A DNA stretch of 64,000 nucleotides from Caldilineaceae bacterium (GTDB taxonomy: Bacteria > Chloroflexota > Anaerolineae > Caldilineales > Caldilineaceae). Below, piece after piece: positions 54,497-62,476 of the stretch. Every line of letters begins with the position of its first letter. The first letter of the stretch is position 1. The notes beneath the pieces were generated by a model that was not told the origin of the DNA, did not search any database, and worked only from the letters and a program-made list of their open reading frames with translations. Position numbers and translations under genes: made by a program. Where the stretch lies: the NCBI GenBank assembly GCA_026645575.1, contig JAPKMW010000015.1, positions 82,173 through 146,172 of the forward strand, written 5' to 3'.

Positions 54497-54991
54497 TTGT
54501 TGTTGCTGCTAAAAAGGGGGGTATCAAACAAAAAACATCTGTCGATTGTTCCGAAAAACTATCCCTTGCTCATCTGTGCATCCAGTCAGCAAAAGTTTCG
54601 CGACTTTCTTCAACAGATGATCACTGAAGGCAAGCACACCTATATTCGCTACGCGTATGAGGTTCGACCGCAAGTCACGAAGGAGGTATTAACGATGGCC
54701 GGTATCTCATCCAGACTATCACGAAAAGATTTAGAGTTTATGGCTGAGGACATTGGTCGCGATCTGGTTGCTGTGATGGATCCACAAGATATGATCGAAG
54801 GCATGGATGTCGAAAAACAGCGCCAGCTTCTTGCTTTATTCAGCCCAGAAGAACGGTTGGCGGATATGAGCGTTGAAGAGTTGCTAAAGGGTATCACGCC
54901 TGAAACACAAAAAGCGCTTTTGGACTTCTTGTTAAAGAGTGATGCACCTCCTACTCCGGTAGAGAAGCAGTCAAATGGCAACAATCATTGA
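54497..54991 (+). pseudogene. C-terminal remnant of an Rpn/PD-(D/E)XK transposase-like protein
   Basis: Up to 164 codons are open, but only the C-terminal part of the family is recognisable: EVLTMAGISSRLSRKDLEFMAEDIGRDLVAVMDPQDMIEGMD followed by FSPEERLADMSVEELLKGI. In full-length relatives (about 300 residues) this tail follows an N-terminal PD-(D/E)XK nuclease domain with its D, E-x-K residues, which is absent. The upstream residues (FRDFLQQMITEGKHTYIRYAYEV) look like the join from the missing domain. No ribosome site stands out. Probably a decayed gene at the right edge of the AT-rich island, although a short expressed form cannot be excluded. Confidence 0.65.
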
Positions 54992-55301
54992 GAAAACTGA
55001 GATGAACGAGCCTGATGAGTGGTGGGAAGAAGCCATGTTGAGCCACCCCCTCTTTCAGCAGCGGGTTGCTCAAGCGCGTCAAAGCGCTCGTGAAGGTAAA
55101 GGGATCTCGATTGAGCAACTGCGCGCCGAGCTAGAGATCGACGCACCAGTTATTCTTGCTCCTACTAAAAATTCAGAAGAAGAAGGTGTTGCTTTGCTCA
55201 CGCCGGGTCGCGAATACCCGATTTGGACACCACTTAACGCCTTTGGGGTAGCAGGAACATTGATAAAGATGCTCGAAAATCATAGGGCTGCTAACGTATA
55301 A
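54975..55301 (+). CDS. Small hypothetical protein, antitoxin-like
   Basis: A 108-residue protein overlapping the end of the preceding remnant by 17 bp. The middle (WWEEAMLSHPLFQQRVAQARQSAREGKGISIEQLRAELE) resembles a common short helical module of uncharacterised proteins and antitoxins, in which 'A-R-x-S-x-x-x-G-K-G-I-S-x-E-x-L-R' precedes a regulator tail. The C-terminus (YPIWTPLNAFGVAGTLIKMLEN) is another widespread short motif in cyanobacterial and Chloroflexota small proteins, so this may be a fusion of two small modules. No toxin gene follows. Function unknown. Confidence 0.55.
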   Translation: MATIIEKTEMNEPDEWWEEAMLSHPLFQQRVAQARQSAREGKGISIEQLRAELEIDAPVILAPTKNSEEEGVALLTPGREYPIWTPLNAFGVAGTLIKMLENHRAANV

Positions 55302-55334
55302 AACCTTTCGTTACACTGACTGAAGAGGGAAAAG

Positions 55335-56453
55335 ATGAAGCGCCGTACTGCTATTACGCGCTATGTACTACTATCCTTGTTTTTCCTGCTGCTGATCCCA
55401 ATCAGCCCTAGCTTACCGGCCAAAGCCGGCGCCGGCCCGATCACCCGTGACGACGCCATCCCCCCATTCGACGGCACCATTTTTCTCGATCCCGACATCA
55501 TCATCGCCGGCGATCCGACCACCTTTCAGGACGCGCCCTATGCCGGCCAGGGAGAGCGGATGATGTTCGACCGGCGGGTGAATGATTGGGTGACGGTGAA
55601 CGCCTTTCTCTTCAACGCCAGCTTTACCGATGGTCTTACCACCGAAATTCAGGTCAATCCTGAATTTGGCACTGTGGACGCGGCAGCGGTGGAGGCGGCA
55701 AAATATGGCCGGGCCGTCGGTCAACTGCCCCACATCTTACGCACGGACGTGAAAATGGTCTGGATTCACCAGGGCGTCCAACTCTTTGGCGGCGGCAACC
55801 AGAGCATTCTGATCCACACTGGGCAATCGGCGTTCTATGAACAAGAGGGCATTCTGGAGGAAACATTGGTTCACGAGGCGGCCCATACCTCATTGGATGC
55901 CGATCACGCAACGGCGCCCCGCTGGATCGCGGCCCAATATGCCGACGGCAATTTCATCTCCACCTATGCCCGCGACTTTCCGGTGCGTGAGGATATTGCC
56001 GAAAGTTTTCTGCCCTACCTGGCCTACCGGCTGCGACTGGGCCGCCTCTCGCCCACACTGGCCGAGATCTTTGGCGAGACCATGCCCAACCGCATTCGCT
56101 ACTTCGATGAGCAAGCGTTTGACCTGCGCCCGTTGCTGGCCGTACCCGATCTGGTGGCGCGCCCTGATCGCGCCACGACTGCAGTGGATACCGCCGTGAC
56201 CATTGCCCCCCTCACCAATGATGCGCTCAACAGTGATCTAATCACTATCACGATTGATCTACTGCCGGCCCACGGCGACCTCAGCCTGATGGGCACAAAC
56301 TTTGTCTATACGCCTACAGCCGGCTTTCAGGGTGTCGATACCTTCGCCTACGCCATCCACTCCTTTGCCGAAAGCGCCTTTGCCGAAGTCGTTGTGACCG
56401 TCGGCGAGGCCAACGCGCTCCTTTTTTTGCCGGTAACGCACAGGCCGCATTGA
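55335..56453 (+). CDS. Secreted zincin-like metallopeptidase with Ig-like domain and [YF]LP-type tail
   Basis: A 372-residue exported protein. The signal peptide covers about residues 7-31 (ends PAKAG). A zinc-protease-like domain (about 45-255) contains LVHEAAHTSLD, an HExxH motif with a downstream Asp/His-rich stretch. A predicted Ig/cadherin-like repeat follows (about 275-355: ARPDRATTAVDTAVTIAPLTND...LPAHGDLSL...FVYTPTAGFQGVDTFAYAI). It ends LLFLPVTHRPH, related to the YLPI tails elsewhere. AGAGGGAAAAG precedes the start. The last codons and the following spacer exist as a decayed second copy at 51.9 kb. Confidence 0.78.
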   Translation: MKRRTAITRYVLLSLFFLLLIPISPSLPAKAGAGPITRDDAIPPFDGTIFLDPDIIIAGDPTTFQDAPYAGQGERMMFDRRVNDWVTVNAFLFNASFTDGLTTEIQVNPEFGTVDAAAVEAAKYGRAVGQLPHILRTDVKMVWIHQGVQLFGGGNQSILIHTGQSAFYEQEGILEETLVHEAAHTSLDADHATAPRWIAAQYADGNFISTYARDFPVREDIAESFLPYLAYRLRLGRLSPTLAEIFGETMPNRIRYFDEQAFDLRPLLAVPDLVARPDRATTAVDTAVTIAPLTNDALNSDLITITIDLLPAHGDLSLMGTNFVYTPTAGFQGVDTFAYAIHSFAESAFAEVVVTVGEANALLFLPVTHRPH

Positions 56454-56550
56454 ACGAAGGACAACTGACTTCCTTTTGTCGAGGTTGCGATTGGTTGCAT
56501 CTACAGGTACAATTTGTAGACAAAGCAAACGCAGGGGCATAGCCCTGTTT

Positions 56551-56672
56551 AACCGGAACAGAGGGGCGTCGAGTACAATCTTCCGGGAAGGGTTGACCAC
56601 TTCATCTGGTCGACCAAACTGACCTTCCCGGAAGATGGCCGATCCCCCCTTGTGTTCCTGCTGAACCGTTTT
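56551..56672. repeat. Long dispersed hairpin element, copy 2 (CTTCCGGGAAGG family)
   Basis: The arms include AACCGGAACA and ATCTTCCGGGAAGG on the left, and CCTTCCCGGAAGAT and TGTTCC...GAACCGTT on the right; the loop has GGTCGACCA. It shares the core and loop wording with the element at 29344-29472. It ends 26 bp before the SelA-like start and could affect its transcription. Confidence 0.8.
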
Positions 56673-56698
56673 TCCAACGCGTCAGAAGGAGTATCATC

Positions 56699-58276
56699 AT
56701 GGCACAGACAGCCGTGCCGGCGCCCTTGTCCGTCCTGGACTATTTGCAGACCGTCGGCAACCAGCCGCCAACGGAGGAGCAGAGCATCTTTCGCGCCATC
56801 GGCGTTGAACCGATCATCAACTGCCGCGGCACCTTTACCATCATCGGCGGCTCGGTGGAACTGCCGGCGGTGCAGGCCGCCATCAAAGAAGCGGCGCGCC
56901 ACTTTGTTCAGTATGACGAGTTAGCCGAGGGGGTGGGTCGCCGGTTGGCCGAACTCACCGGCGCCGAGTGGGGGATGATTCCGTCCGGCTGTGCGGCGGG
57001 TCTCAAACATGTCACGGCGGCTTGTGTCACCGGCGGCAACCCCGAACTGCTGATCCGCATCCCCAATCTCACCGGCTTTGCCAAAACGCAGGTCATCATT
57101 CCCGGCTCTTCACGCAATGTCTACGACCACGCCCTGCGCAACATTGGCGTTGAGATTGTTATGGTCGACACGCCGGCGGAACTCGCCCAGGCGATCAACC
57201 CCAAGACGGCGATGATCTACATCTTCTCCAACGCCGACTCGCAGCCGGGGCAACCCCTTTCCTTGGAAACCATTGCGGCCATTGCCAAACCTGCCGGCAT
57301 TCCCATCTTGGTGGATGCGGCGGCGGAGAATTTGACCATTCCCTGTATCCACCTGGAACGGGGCGCCGATGTGGTGGCCTATAGTGGCGGCAAAGCGCTC
57401 TGTGGGCCGCAGGGCGCCGGGCTGTTACTGGGCAACAAGAAAATTCTCATGGCGGCGTGGCAGGCCAGCTCACCCCACCACGGCCCCAATCGCGACAACA
57501 AAATTGGCCGTGAGGAGATCATGGGGCTGTTGGCCGCGGTGGAAATGTGGATTGTACGGAATCACGCCGCTGAGTGGCAACGCTGGCTGGACAAATTGGC
57601 TTACATTACCAAACGGGTTGGCGTCGTTGCGACGGTTGAAACTCACATCGAGGAGCCGACCGGTCTCTCCAATGTGGCGCCTGTGCTGGTGATTCGCTGG
57701 GGTCCGGCAACGCTGCATATTACCGGCGAGGAGGTGGCCGAAGAGTTTGCCCGCAAGCGGCCACGCATTGCCGTCGGCAGCCAGGATAGTGACGACAGTG
57801 CCGCTATCCGTATCAACCCCAGCCAGATGCAGCCAAGCCATGAACAGATTGTCGCTGACCGCATTGTCCAGCTTCTCACCGCGTCGCGCCCCCCCAAGCC
57901 AACCGGACTGGCGCCGGCCACCGTCAACCTTAGCGGCCACTGGGATCTGACGGTCGAATATTTTACCAGCACAAGCCACCATCATCTCTATCTGCAACAG
58001 GAAGACAACTGGATCACCGGCACCCACCGGAGCGACTTTGCCCAGCAGCCCATTGTTGGTACAATCGAAGGCGATCAGGTCAAGTTGCGCAGTGAAGTGC
58101 GCCAACCAGGAGACAGCATTCCCTTTCTCTTTGCCGGGCAAGTGGCGGACGGACGTATCAGCGGTTCGATCTTTCTCGGTGAGTACCTGACCGCCCAATT
58201 CAGCGCCGCCCGCACAACCTATCAACCGTTAACCAAACCCTTTGCGATTCCCAGCGGGCCACCGCTGGCGACGTGA
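56699..58276 (+). CDS. SelA-like PLP-dependent enzyme with extra C-terminal beta domain
   Basis: A 525-residue protein. Residues about 15-400 are a fold-type I PLP enzyme of the SelA/DgaE group: the PLP Asp in ILVDAAAE (D207) and the Schiff-base Lys K232 in VVAYSGGKALCGPQGAG. Known relatives are selenocysteine synthase and D-glucosaminate-6-phosphate ammonia-lyase (DgaE). The absence of other selenium genes and the presence of an aldolase two genes later favour a lyase role. Residues about 410-515 (LSGHWDLTVEYFTS...) form an added beta-barrel-like domain not found in SelA. AGAAGGAG lies 9 nt before the ATG. A decayed copy of its first 44 codons is at 52.0 kb. Confidence 0.87.
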   Translation: MAQTAVPAPLSVLDYLQTVGNQPPTEEQSIFRAIGVEPIINCRGTFTIIGGSVELPAVQAAIKEAARHFVQYDELAEGVGRRLAELTGAEWGMIPSGCAAGLKHVTAACVTGGNPELLIRIPNLTGFAKTQVIIPGSSRNVYDHALRNIGVEIVMVDTPAELAQAINPKTAMIYIFSNADSQPGQPLSLETIAAIAKPAGIPILVDAAAENLTIPCIHLERGADVVAYSGGKALCGPQGAGLLLGNKKILMAAWQASSPHHGPNRDNKIGREEIMGLLAAVEMWIVRNHAAEWQRWLDKLAYITKRVGVVATVETHIEEPTGLSNVAPVLVIRWGPATLHITGEEVAEEFARKRPRIAVGSQDSDDSAAIRINPSQMQPSHEQIVADRIVQLLTASRPPKPTGLAPATVNLSGHWDLTVEYFTSTSHHHLYLQQEDNWITGTHRSDFAQQPIVGTIEGDQVKLRSEVRQPGDSIPFLFAGQVADGRISGSIFLGEYLTAQFSAARTTYQPLTKPFAIPSGPPLAT

Positions 58277-58299
58277 AGGCCAATCACAACCGAACGTGA

Positions 58300-58353
58300 A
58301 TTGGGTGGATCAAGCGGATTTTGGCTGATTTTATCCGCTTTAATCCGCCCAAT
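58300..58353. repeat. Hairpin of CGGATT-type repeats between SelA-like and PhyH genes
   Basis: ATTGGGTGGATCAAGCGGAT (58300-58319) pairs imperfectly with ATCCGCTTTAATCCGCCCAA (58333-58352). The arms are made of short repeated units (GGAT, ATCCGC), like the other heptamer/octamer hairpins. It lies 24 bp after the stop of the SelA-like gene. Confidence 0.65.
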
Positions 58354-58383
58354 CCGCGTTCCATAGTATGACAGGAGCAATGA

Positions 58384-59310
58384 ATGAACCATACATATCC
58401 CGAAATCACGGCTGACCATGCTGCCTTTTACGCTGAAAACGGCTATCTGATTGTGGAGAATGCCTTAAGCCCCGACGAGTTGGCGGAACTGCGCACGGAA
58501 ACCACCGCCATCTGCCGCGGCGAACGGGGTATCGACATCCGTAACTATGAGCCGCCCCCCGCCGGCGCGACGGAAGACGAGGTCTTGCGCAACTATCTCT
58601 GCATCCATTTCCCCCATAAGCTTTCGACGGTGATGAAAAAACAGTTGGCCCATCAGACAATTGTCGATGTGTTGACCAAGGTCATTGGCCCCGATGTCAA
58701 GTGTATGCAGTCGATGCTCTTTATCAAAGCGTCGGGCAAACCGGGGCAAGCGTGGCACCAGGACGAATGGGCTATCCCCACCCGCGACCGCAGCTTGGCT
58801 GGCGGCTGGATCGCCCTGGATGATGCCACCGTGGAAAATGGCTGTCTCTGGGTGATTCCCGGCTCCCACAAACCGGGCGTGATCTGGCCCTTTGGCGCCC
58901 AAAATGATCCCCGCTTTGATTGCGGCACCGAAAGCTACGACTTCCCCTACCAGGACGAAGATGCCATCCCTGTGGAAGTGAAGGCCGGCGCCATCGTCTT
59001 CTTTAACGGTTACTTGCTCCACCGCTCGTTGCCCAACTACGCCAAAAGCGGCTACCGACGGGTGCTGGTCAATCATTACATGAGCGCCCAATCGCTCCTG
59101 CCCTGGCGCCGCCCCAAAGAAGGTGAGGGCATGGCGGTGACCGATTATCGCGATATTATTATGATCGCCGGCAAAGATCCCTATGCCTGGAAAGGGCTGG
59201 AAGATCTGGCTAAACCGTATCTTCGCCCCAGCGGCGAAGGCGGTTGTGACAATGGCGTCCGGCCAAAAGACGAACTGCCCCGGAGTACGGTGGTGGGGGG
59301 GATTCGCTAG
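58384..59310 (+). CDS. Phytanoyl-CoA dioxygenase (PhyH)-family Fe(II)/2-oxoglutarate oxygenase
   Basis: A 308-residue PhyH protein. The Fe(II) ligands are visible as H125 and D127 in AWHQDEW and the distal H213 in YLLHRSLPN. An Arg at about 225-226 in SGYRRVLVNHY would bind 2-oxoglutarate. The segment GGWIALDDATVENGCLWVIPGSH is the standard family core. These enzymes hydroxylate small molecules; substrates vary widely. AGGAG lies 8 nt before the ATG. It sits between the SelA-like gene and the HpaI-type aldolase on the same strand, so a joint pathway is likely, though the substrate is unknown. Confidence 0.92.
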   Translation: MNHTYPEITADHAAFYAENGYLIVENALSPDELAELRTETTAICRGERGIDIRNYEPPPAGATEDEVLRNYLCIHFPHKLSTVMKKQLAHQTIVDVLTKVIGPDVKCMQSMLFIKASGKPGQAWHQDEWAIPTRDRSLAGGWIALDDATVENGCLWVIPGSHKPGVIWPFGAQNDPRFDCGTESYDFPYQDEDAIPVEVKAGAIVFFNGYLLHRSLPNYAKSGYRRVLVNHYMSAQSLLPWRRPKEGEGMAVTDYRDIIMIAGKDPYAWKGLEDLAKPYLRPSGEGGCDNGVRPKDELPRSTVVGGIR

Positions 59311-59373
59311 TAGTAAGACAGTCTCACTGAACTAACTCAATTTCATCAAGATCACAAAGAGAGGAACTTGGAA

Positions 59374-60264
59374 ATGGCAAGAATCAACAAATGTATCGAA
59401 CTGCTGGAGGCGGGGCAACCCTTCTATGCAACGCATCCGTCCAAACTGACGTATGAAGCTGGCCTGGCCGACGCCAAGACCTGGGCGGATATGTTGCTCA
59501 TTGACTTTGAACATCATCCCTTTGACACCGTGGGGCTGACCGCCTACATGCGCGGCCTAAAGGACGGCGGCCCGACCGCCAGCGGCCATTTGACGCCGAC
59601 GGTGGTCTGCACCTTGCCTTCTAACGCCATCAGCCCGGAAGAGGTGCGCTACAACGCCTGGCAGGCGCGGCACGTCTTGACCGCCGGTGTCCACGGCATT
59701 CTCCACACCCATACACGCACCGCCGAATCGGTGAAGGCCTTTGTCCAGATCACCCGCTACCCCTTCCAAACGCTGGGGCGTGAGGTCATTGGCGAAGGGT
59801 TGCGCGGCGCCGGCGGTCAGCGACCGGCCAACGAAATCTGGGGCTTATCCACCGCCGATTACGCCCGTCTGGCCGACCCGTGGCCGCTCAACCCCAAGGG
59901 TGAACTGTTGCTGGGTCTCAAAATTGAGGATCGCCACTGTCTGGTGAATGTCGATGACATTGCCGCCGTGCCGGGGATTGGTTTTGCCGAGTGGGGACCG
60001 GGTGATATGGGCATGTCCTTTGGTCACGACGACGCCCATGATCCGCCCTATCCGCAAGATATGAACGATGCTCGCGACAAGATCAAGGCTGCGCTCGACA
60101 AGCAGGGCATTGGCTTCTATTCCAGTTGGGCCGATCCTAGCCTGACTATGGAGCAACGCATCGACTTCTCGCTGGATGTGTTGGGGGTACGGATGATGGG
60201 CGCCCCCAACAAAGCCTGGGCCGACTATGGACGCAAGCGGACCGGGCGCACGATGCCGGTCTAG
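59374..60264 (+). CDS. HpcH/HpaI-family class II aldolase
   Basis: A 296-residue TIM-barrel protein from the ATG at 59374 (AGAGGAA upstream; a TTG two codons earlier is the alternative). Family landmarks are LLIDFEHHPFD at strand 2, GVHGILHTHTRTAESVKAFVQITRYPF, and LGLKIEDRHCLVNVDDIAAVPGIGFAEWGPGDMGMSFG, which corresponds to the 'IE-x...NIDEIAAVPGID...GPGDLS' signature carrying the metal ligands. Known members cleave 2-keto-3-deoxy or 4-hydroxy-2-oxo acids to pyruvate and an aldehyde. Position after the SelA-like and PhyH genes suggests a sugar-acid breakdown route ending in pyruvate. Confidence 0.9.
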   Translation: MARINKCIELLEAGQPFYATHPSKLTYEAGLADAKTWADMLLIDFEHHPFDTVGLTAYMRGLKDGGPTASGHLTPTVVCTLPSNAISPEEVRYNAWQARHVLTAGVHGILHTHTRTAESVKAFVQITRYPFQTLGREVIGEGLRGAGGQRPANEIWGLSTADYARLADPWPLNPKGELLLGLKIEDRHCLVNVDDIAAVPGIGFAEWGPGDMGMSFGHDDAHDPPYPQDMNDARDKIKAALDKQGIGFYSSWADPSLTMEQRIDFSLDVLGVRMMGAPNKAWADYGRKRTGRTMPV

Positions 60265-60370
60265 CCCATCCCGCCCGCCTTCGCTTACCGCCTTTTTCCG
60301 TAAATGACCGATACAATTATAGAAGCAGTGAACTATACTTAGGGTTCGTAACAATATAACGCCGTCCACT

Positions 60371-60503
60371 GCTCTTGGCGAGTCCGTGACTCGCCCCAGC
60401 CCAGCAACGAGTCACGACTTGCCAAGAGCTTACTTTGTCCACTGCTCTTGGCGAGTCCGTGACTCGCCCCAGCCCAGCAACGAGTCACGGACTTGCCAAG
60501 AGC
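60371..60503. repeat. Two tandem copies (73 bp apart) of a GCGAGTC double-palindrome hairpin
   Basis: Each copy reads GCTCTTGGCGAGTCCGTGAC... then CCCAGCCCAGCAA, then CGAGTCACGGACTTGCCAAG AGC, so outer and inner arms pair over 23 bp. Copy 1 starts at 60371, copy 2 at 60444. Copy 1 has lost one G (GTCACGACTT). Left cores have the CGT centre and right cores ACG, the same rule as at 36203. Located between the aldolase gene and the small secreted-protein gene. Confidence 0.92.
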
Positions 60504-60535
60504 TTACTTTTATGATTGTATCAGGAGGCGCTCAA

Positions 60536-60739
60536 ATGCAACGGACGATGATGGGCTTTGCCAGACCGTGGTTGATCTTCCTGTCGCTCCTTTGGGGCGT
60601 GGCGGTCTGCACTGCGCTGCCAGTGGAAAAGCCCGTTGCCCCAATTTTTGACCAGTCAATTACCCTGTCGCTGATCGACCCCCATGAGGAAACCCTGCTG
60701 GCGAGCAAAGCCTACGATACAATTCTTAAAATCTATTAA
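60536..60739 (+). CDS. Very short secreted or membrane-anchored protein
   Basis: A 67-residue open frame beginning at an ATG preceded by AGGAGG at 7 nt, one of the best ribosome sites in the window. Residues 8-27 (FARPWLIFLSLLWGVAVCTA) look like a signal peptide or single membrane helix. The remaining 40 residues (PVEKPVAPIFDQSITLSLIDPHEETLLASKAYDTILKIY) match nothing I know. It may be a real small protein or the surviving front of a longer gene. It lies directly upstream of the promoter of the ArsR-type regulator and directly downstream of the palindrome hairpins. Confidence 0.5.
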   Translation: MQRTMMGFARPWLIFLSLLWGVAVCTALPVEKPVAPIFDQSITLSLIDPHEETLLASKAYDTILKIY

Positions 60740-60745
60740 AAAAGC

Positions 60746-60795
60746 TTGACACCCGCAGTCCGCCGTGCTATCCTCTCTGTTGTAAAAAATTACAA
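60746..60795 (+). promoter_or_regulatory. Promoter and candidate operator of the ArsR-type regulator
   Basis: TTGACA (60746-60751) and TATCCT (60769-60774) are 17 bp apart, a near-ideal sigma-70 promoter. At the expected start of transcription is TTGTAA-AAAA-TTACAA (60780-60795), a perfect 6-bp inverted repeat. This is the classic place for a repressor site, so autoregulation by the downstream winged-helix protein is likely. Confidence 0.75.
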
Positions 60796-60841
60796 TCGAA
60801 TAAAATAATTCAAATAACTAATGATTGAATGATCAGCACAG

Positions 60842-61429
60842 ATGACTAACCCAACGACGCCTGCCCCTGAACGCTGGATTCACGATGTCGAGACGATTAA
60901 AGTCTTTGCCGACCCCTTGCGGCTCAAAATCATCCGCTTCATGGCGCAGCCGACCACGGTGAAAGCCATCGCCGATCGCGTTGGTTTGCCGGCGGCCAAG
61001 CTCTATTATCATGTCAACTTGTTGCAGAAGCATGAGTTAATCCAGGTAGTCGGTCACAACCTGGAAAGTGGGATTGTTGAAAAGGTCTATCAGGTGACTG
61101 CGGTGCAATTCAAGCTGGTCAACCCTTTGATCGCTGGTAATGATTTTCCGGTCGAAGCGGCGGACGCCATCTTTACCGATATGTTGCAAAGCGCAACTGA
61201 GAACTTTCAACGCGCCCTGGCAACCCGTGACAAACGTGAAGGAACCCCGCCTCGTCACCCCTTCTTTTCGCAGAAAGCGGCGCGGTTGACCAACGACCAA
61301 TTGACTACGCTTCATGGTCGGCTTGATGCGTTGATCAAGGAGGTGACCGCCCTCGCCCAAGCTAATGAGACGACTGACGAACCACTCTATGAACTAAACG
61401 TCGTTTTTTATAAAAAGATAGTTGAGTAA
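60842..61429 (+). CDS. ArsR-type winged-helix transcriptional regulator
   Basis: A 195-residue regulator. Residues about 15-90 are an ArsR/HTH_20 winged helix: VETIKVFADPLRLKIIRFMAQPTTVKAIADRVGLPAAKLYYHVNLLQKHELIQVV. The C-terminal 100 residues are helical and probably form the dimer or ligand part. No metal-binding CxxC typical of ArsR/SmtB is present, so a small-molecule or other signal is likelier. No good Shine-Dalgarno site precedes the ATG. A strong promoter and a TTGTAA inverted repeat lie 50-100 bp upstream. The nucleotidyltransferase gene follows 51 bp later and may be cotranscribed. Confidence 0.87.
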   Translation: MTNPTTPAPERWIHDVETIKVFADPLRLKIIRFMAQPTTVKAIADRVGLPAAKLYYHVNLLQKHELIQVVGHNLESGIVEKVYQVTAVQFKLVNPLIAGNDFPVEAADAIFTDMLQSATENFQRALATRDKREGTPPRHPFFSQKAARLTNDQLTTLHGRLDALIKEVTALAQANETTDEPLYELNVVFYKKIVE

Positions 61430-61480
61430 CTCAAACGCGTCACCTATAATTCGTAACTCGTACTCCACAGGAGCAATCCC

Positions 61481-62359
61481 ATGACCCCGCAAAGCGACTA
61501 TCTTGTAACGCTGGCGCGCAAAGTGCTGCAACCCTACACGCAACTGCCGACCCTCCGCGCTGCGATGGTGACTGGTTCAGCAGCCAAAGGACTTGCCGAT
61601 AATTATTCGGACCTCGACATGACCTGCTATTACGCCGATACGTTGCCGGACGAGGAAGCGTTGGCCGCTATTCGCCAACAGCATGGCGTCGCCGACCGCA
61701 AATGGCTGTTGGGGGATCGAGCCGAGGGTTCCTTTGCCGAAGCGTATGATCTGTATGGTATCGAAGTGCAGATCGGCCACACCACCATTGCTGTCTGGGA
61801 AGCTGCTATCGACAAAGTGCTGGTCGAACTGGATTGTGCGTCGCCGCTGCAAAAAGCGCTGGAGGGGACGCTGGCCTGTCAAGCACTCTATGGTGACGCC
61901 TATATCCAACAGTGGAAGGAGCGTTTGTTGGCCTATCCGCCGGCCCTGGCCGAAGCAATGGTCAAAAAGCATCTCGCTTTCTTTCCGCTCTGGGGCTTAG
62001 AACCGCACTTTCGCACGCGCGACGCGACCATCTGGTTTTACCAAAGTATGGTCGAAGCGGCGCAAAATCTTGTTGGCGTGTTGGCCGGCCTCAACCAACT
62101 CTACTTTACGACCTTTCAATTCAAACGGATGAACCGTTTTCTCAAACAGATGACGATTGCCCCAGTCGATCTCGCACCCCGCCTGGAACGGCTCTTCCAG
62201 CCTGACCGCACCGTTGCCGTCGCTGAACTGGAAGCCCTGGTGGCGGAAACCGTTACCCTGGTCGAAACGTATATGCCTACAATCGATACCACCAAGGCCA
62301 AACGGCGGCTTGGCTGGCGGCAGCAGGCGTGGCAGACAGTAGAAGTCCGTAGTCCGTAG
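61481..62359 (+). CDS. Nucleotidyltransferase-fold protein (kanamycin/aminoglycoside NTase-like)
   Basis: A 292-residue protein. The polymerase-beta-type NTase motif is complete in residues 32-46: GS (32-33) followed by D44-x-D46 in NYSDLDM. The alpha-helical C-terminal half resembles that of DUF4037/aminoglycoside nucleotidyltransferases. The family adds AMP to small molecules or proteins; the target is unknown. AGGAG lies 8 nt before the ATG. The last codons (VRSP and the TAG stop) are read out of the first heptamers of the downstream repeat hairpin, so the original C-terminus may have been replaced when that repeat arose. Confidence 0.8.
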   Translation: MTPQSDYLVTLARKVLQPYTQLPTLRAAMVTGSAAKGLADNYSDLDMTCYYADTLPDEEALAAIRQQHGVADRKWLLGDRAEGSFAEAYDLYGIEVQIGHTTIAVWEAAIDKVLVELDCASPLQKALEGTLACQALYGDAYIQQWKERLLAYPPALAEAMVKKHLAFFPLWGLEPHFRTRDATIWFYQSMVEAAQNLVGVLAGLNQLYFTTFQFKRMNRFLKQMTIAPVDLAPRLERLFQPDRTVAVAELEALVAETVTLVETYMPTIDTTKAKRRLGWRQQAWQTVEVRSP

Positions 62360-62454
62360 TCCAAAGTCCAAAGTCAGTTGATCTACACTCTAAAGTAGGC
62401 TGTAACAGGCGCTAGACTCTGGACTACGGACTTTGGACTTTGGACTTTGGACTA
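62344..62454. repeat. Hairpin whose arms are tandem heptamers (AGTCCGT/AGTCCAA)
   Basis: The left arm 62344-62375 is AGTCCGT twice, AGTCCAA twice, then AGTC. The right arm 62421-62454 is GGACTAC followed by GGACTTT three times, then GGACTA. The arms pair with small slips around a 45-nt loop. The left arm provides the stop codon of the nucleotidyltransferase gene. The TldD ribosome site follows. Confidence 0.88.
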
Positions 62455-62476
62455 ACCGACTTACAAAGGAGAAGCT

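Noticed and set aside
56699..58276. Genuine selenocysteine synthase (selA)
   Set aside because: No selB, selD or tRNA-Sec features are visible, and the extra C-terminal domain and neighbouring aldolase favour a DgaE-like lyase.
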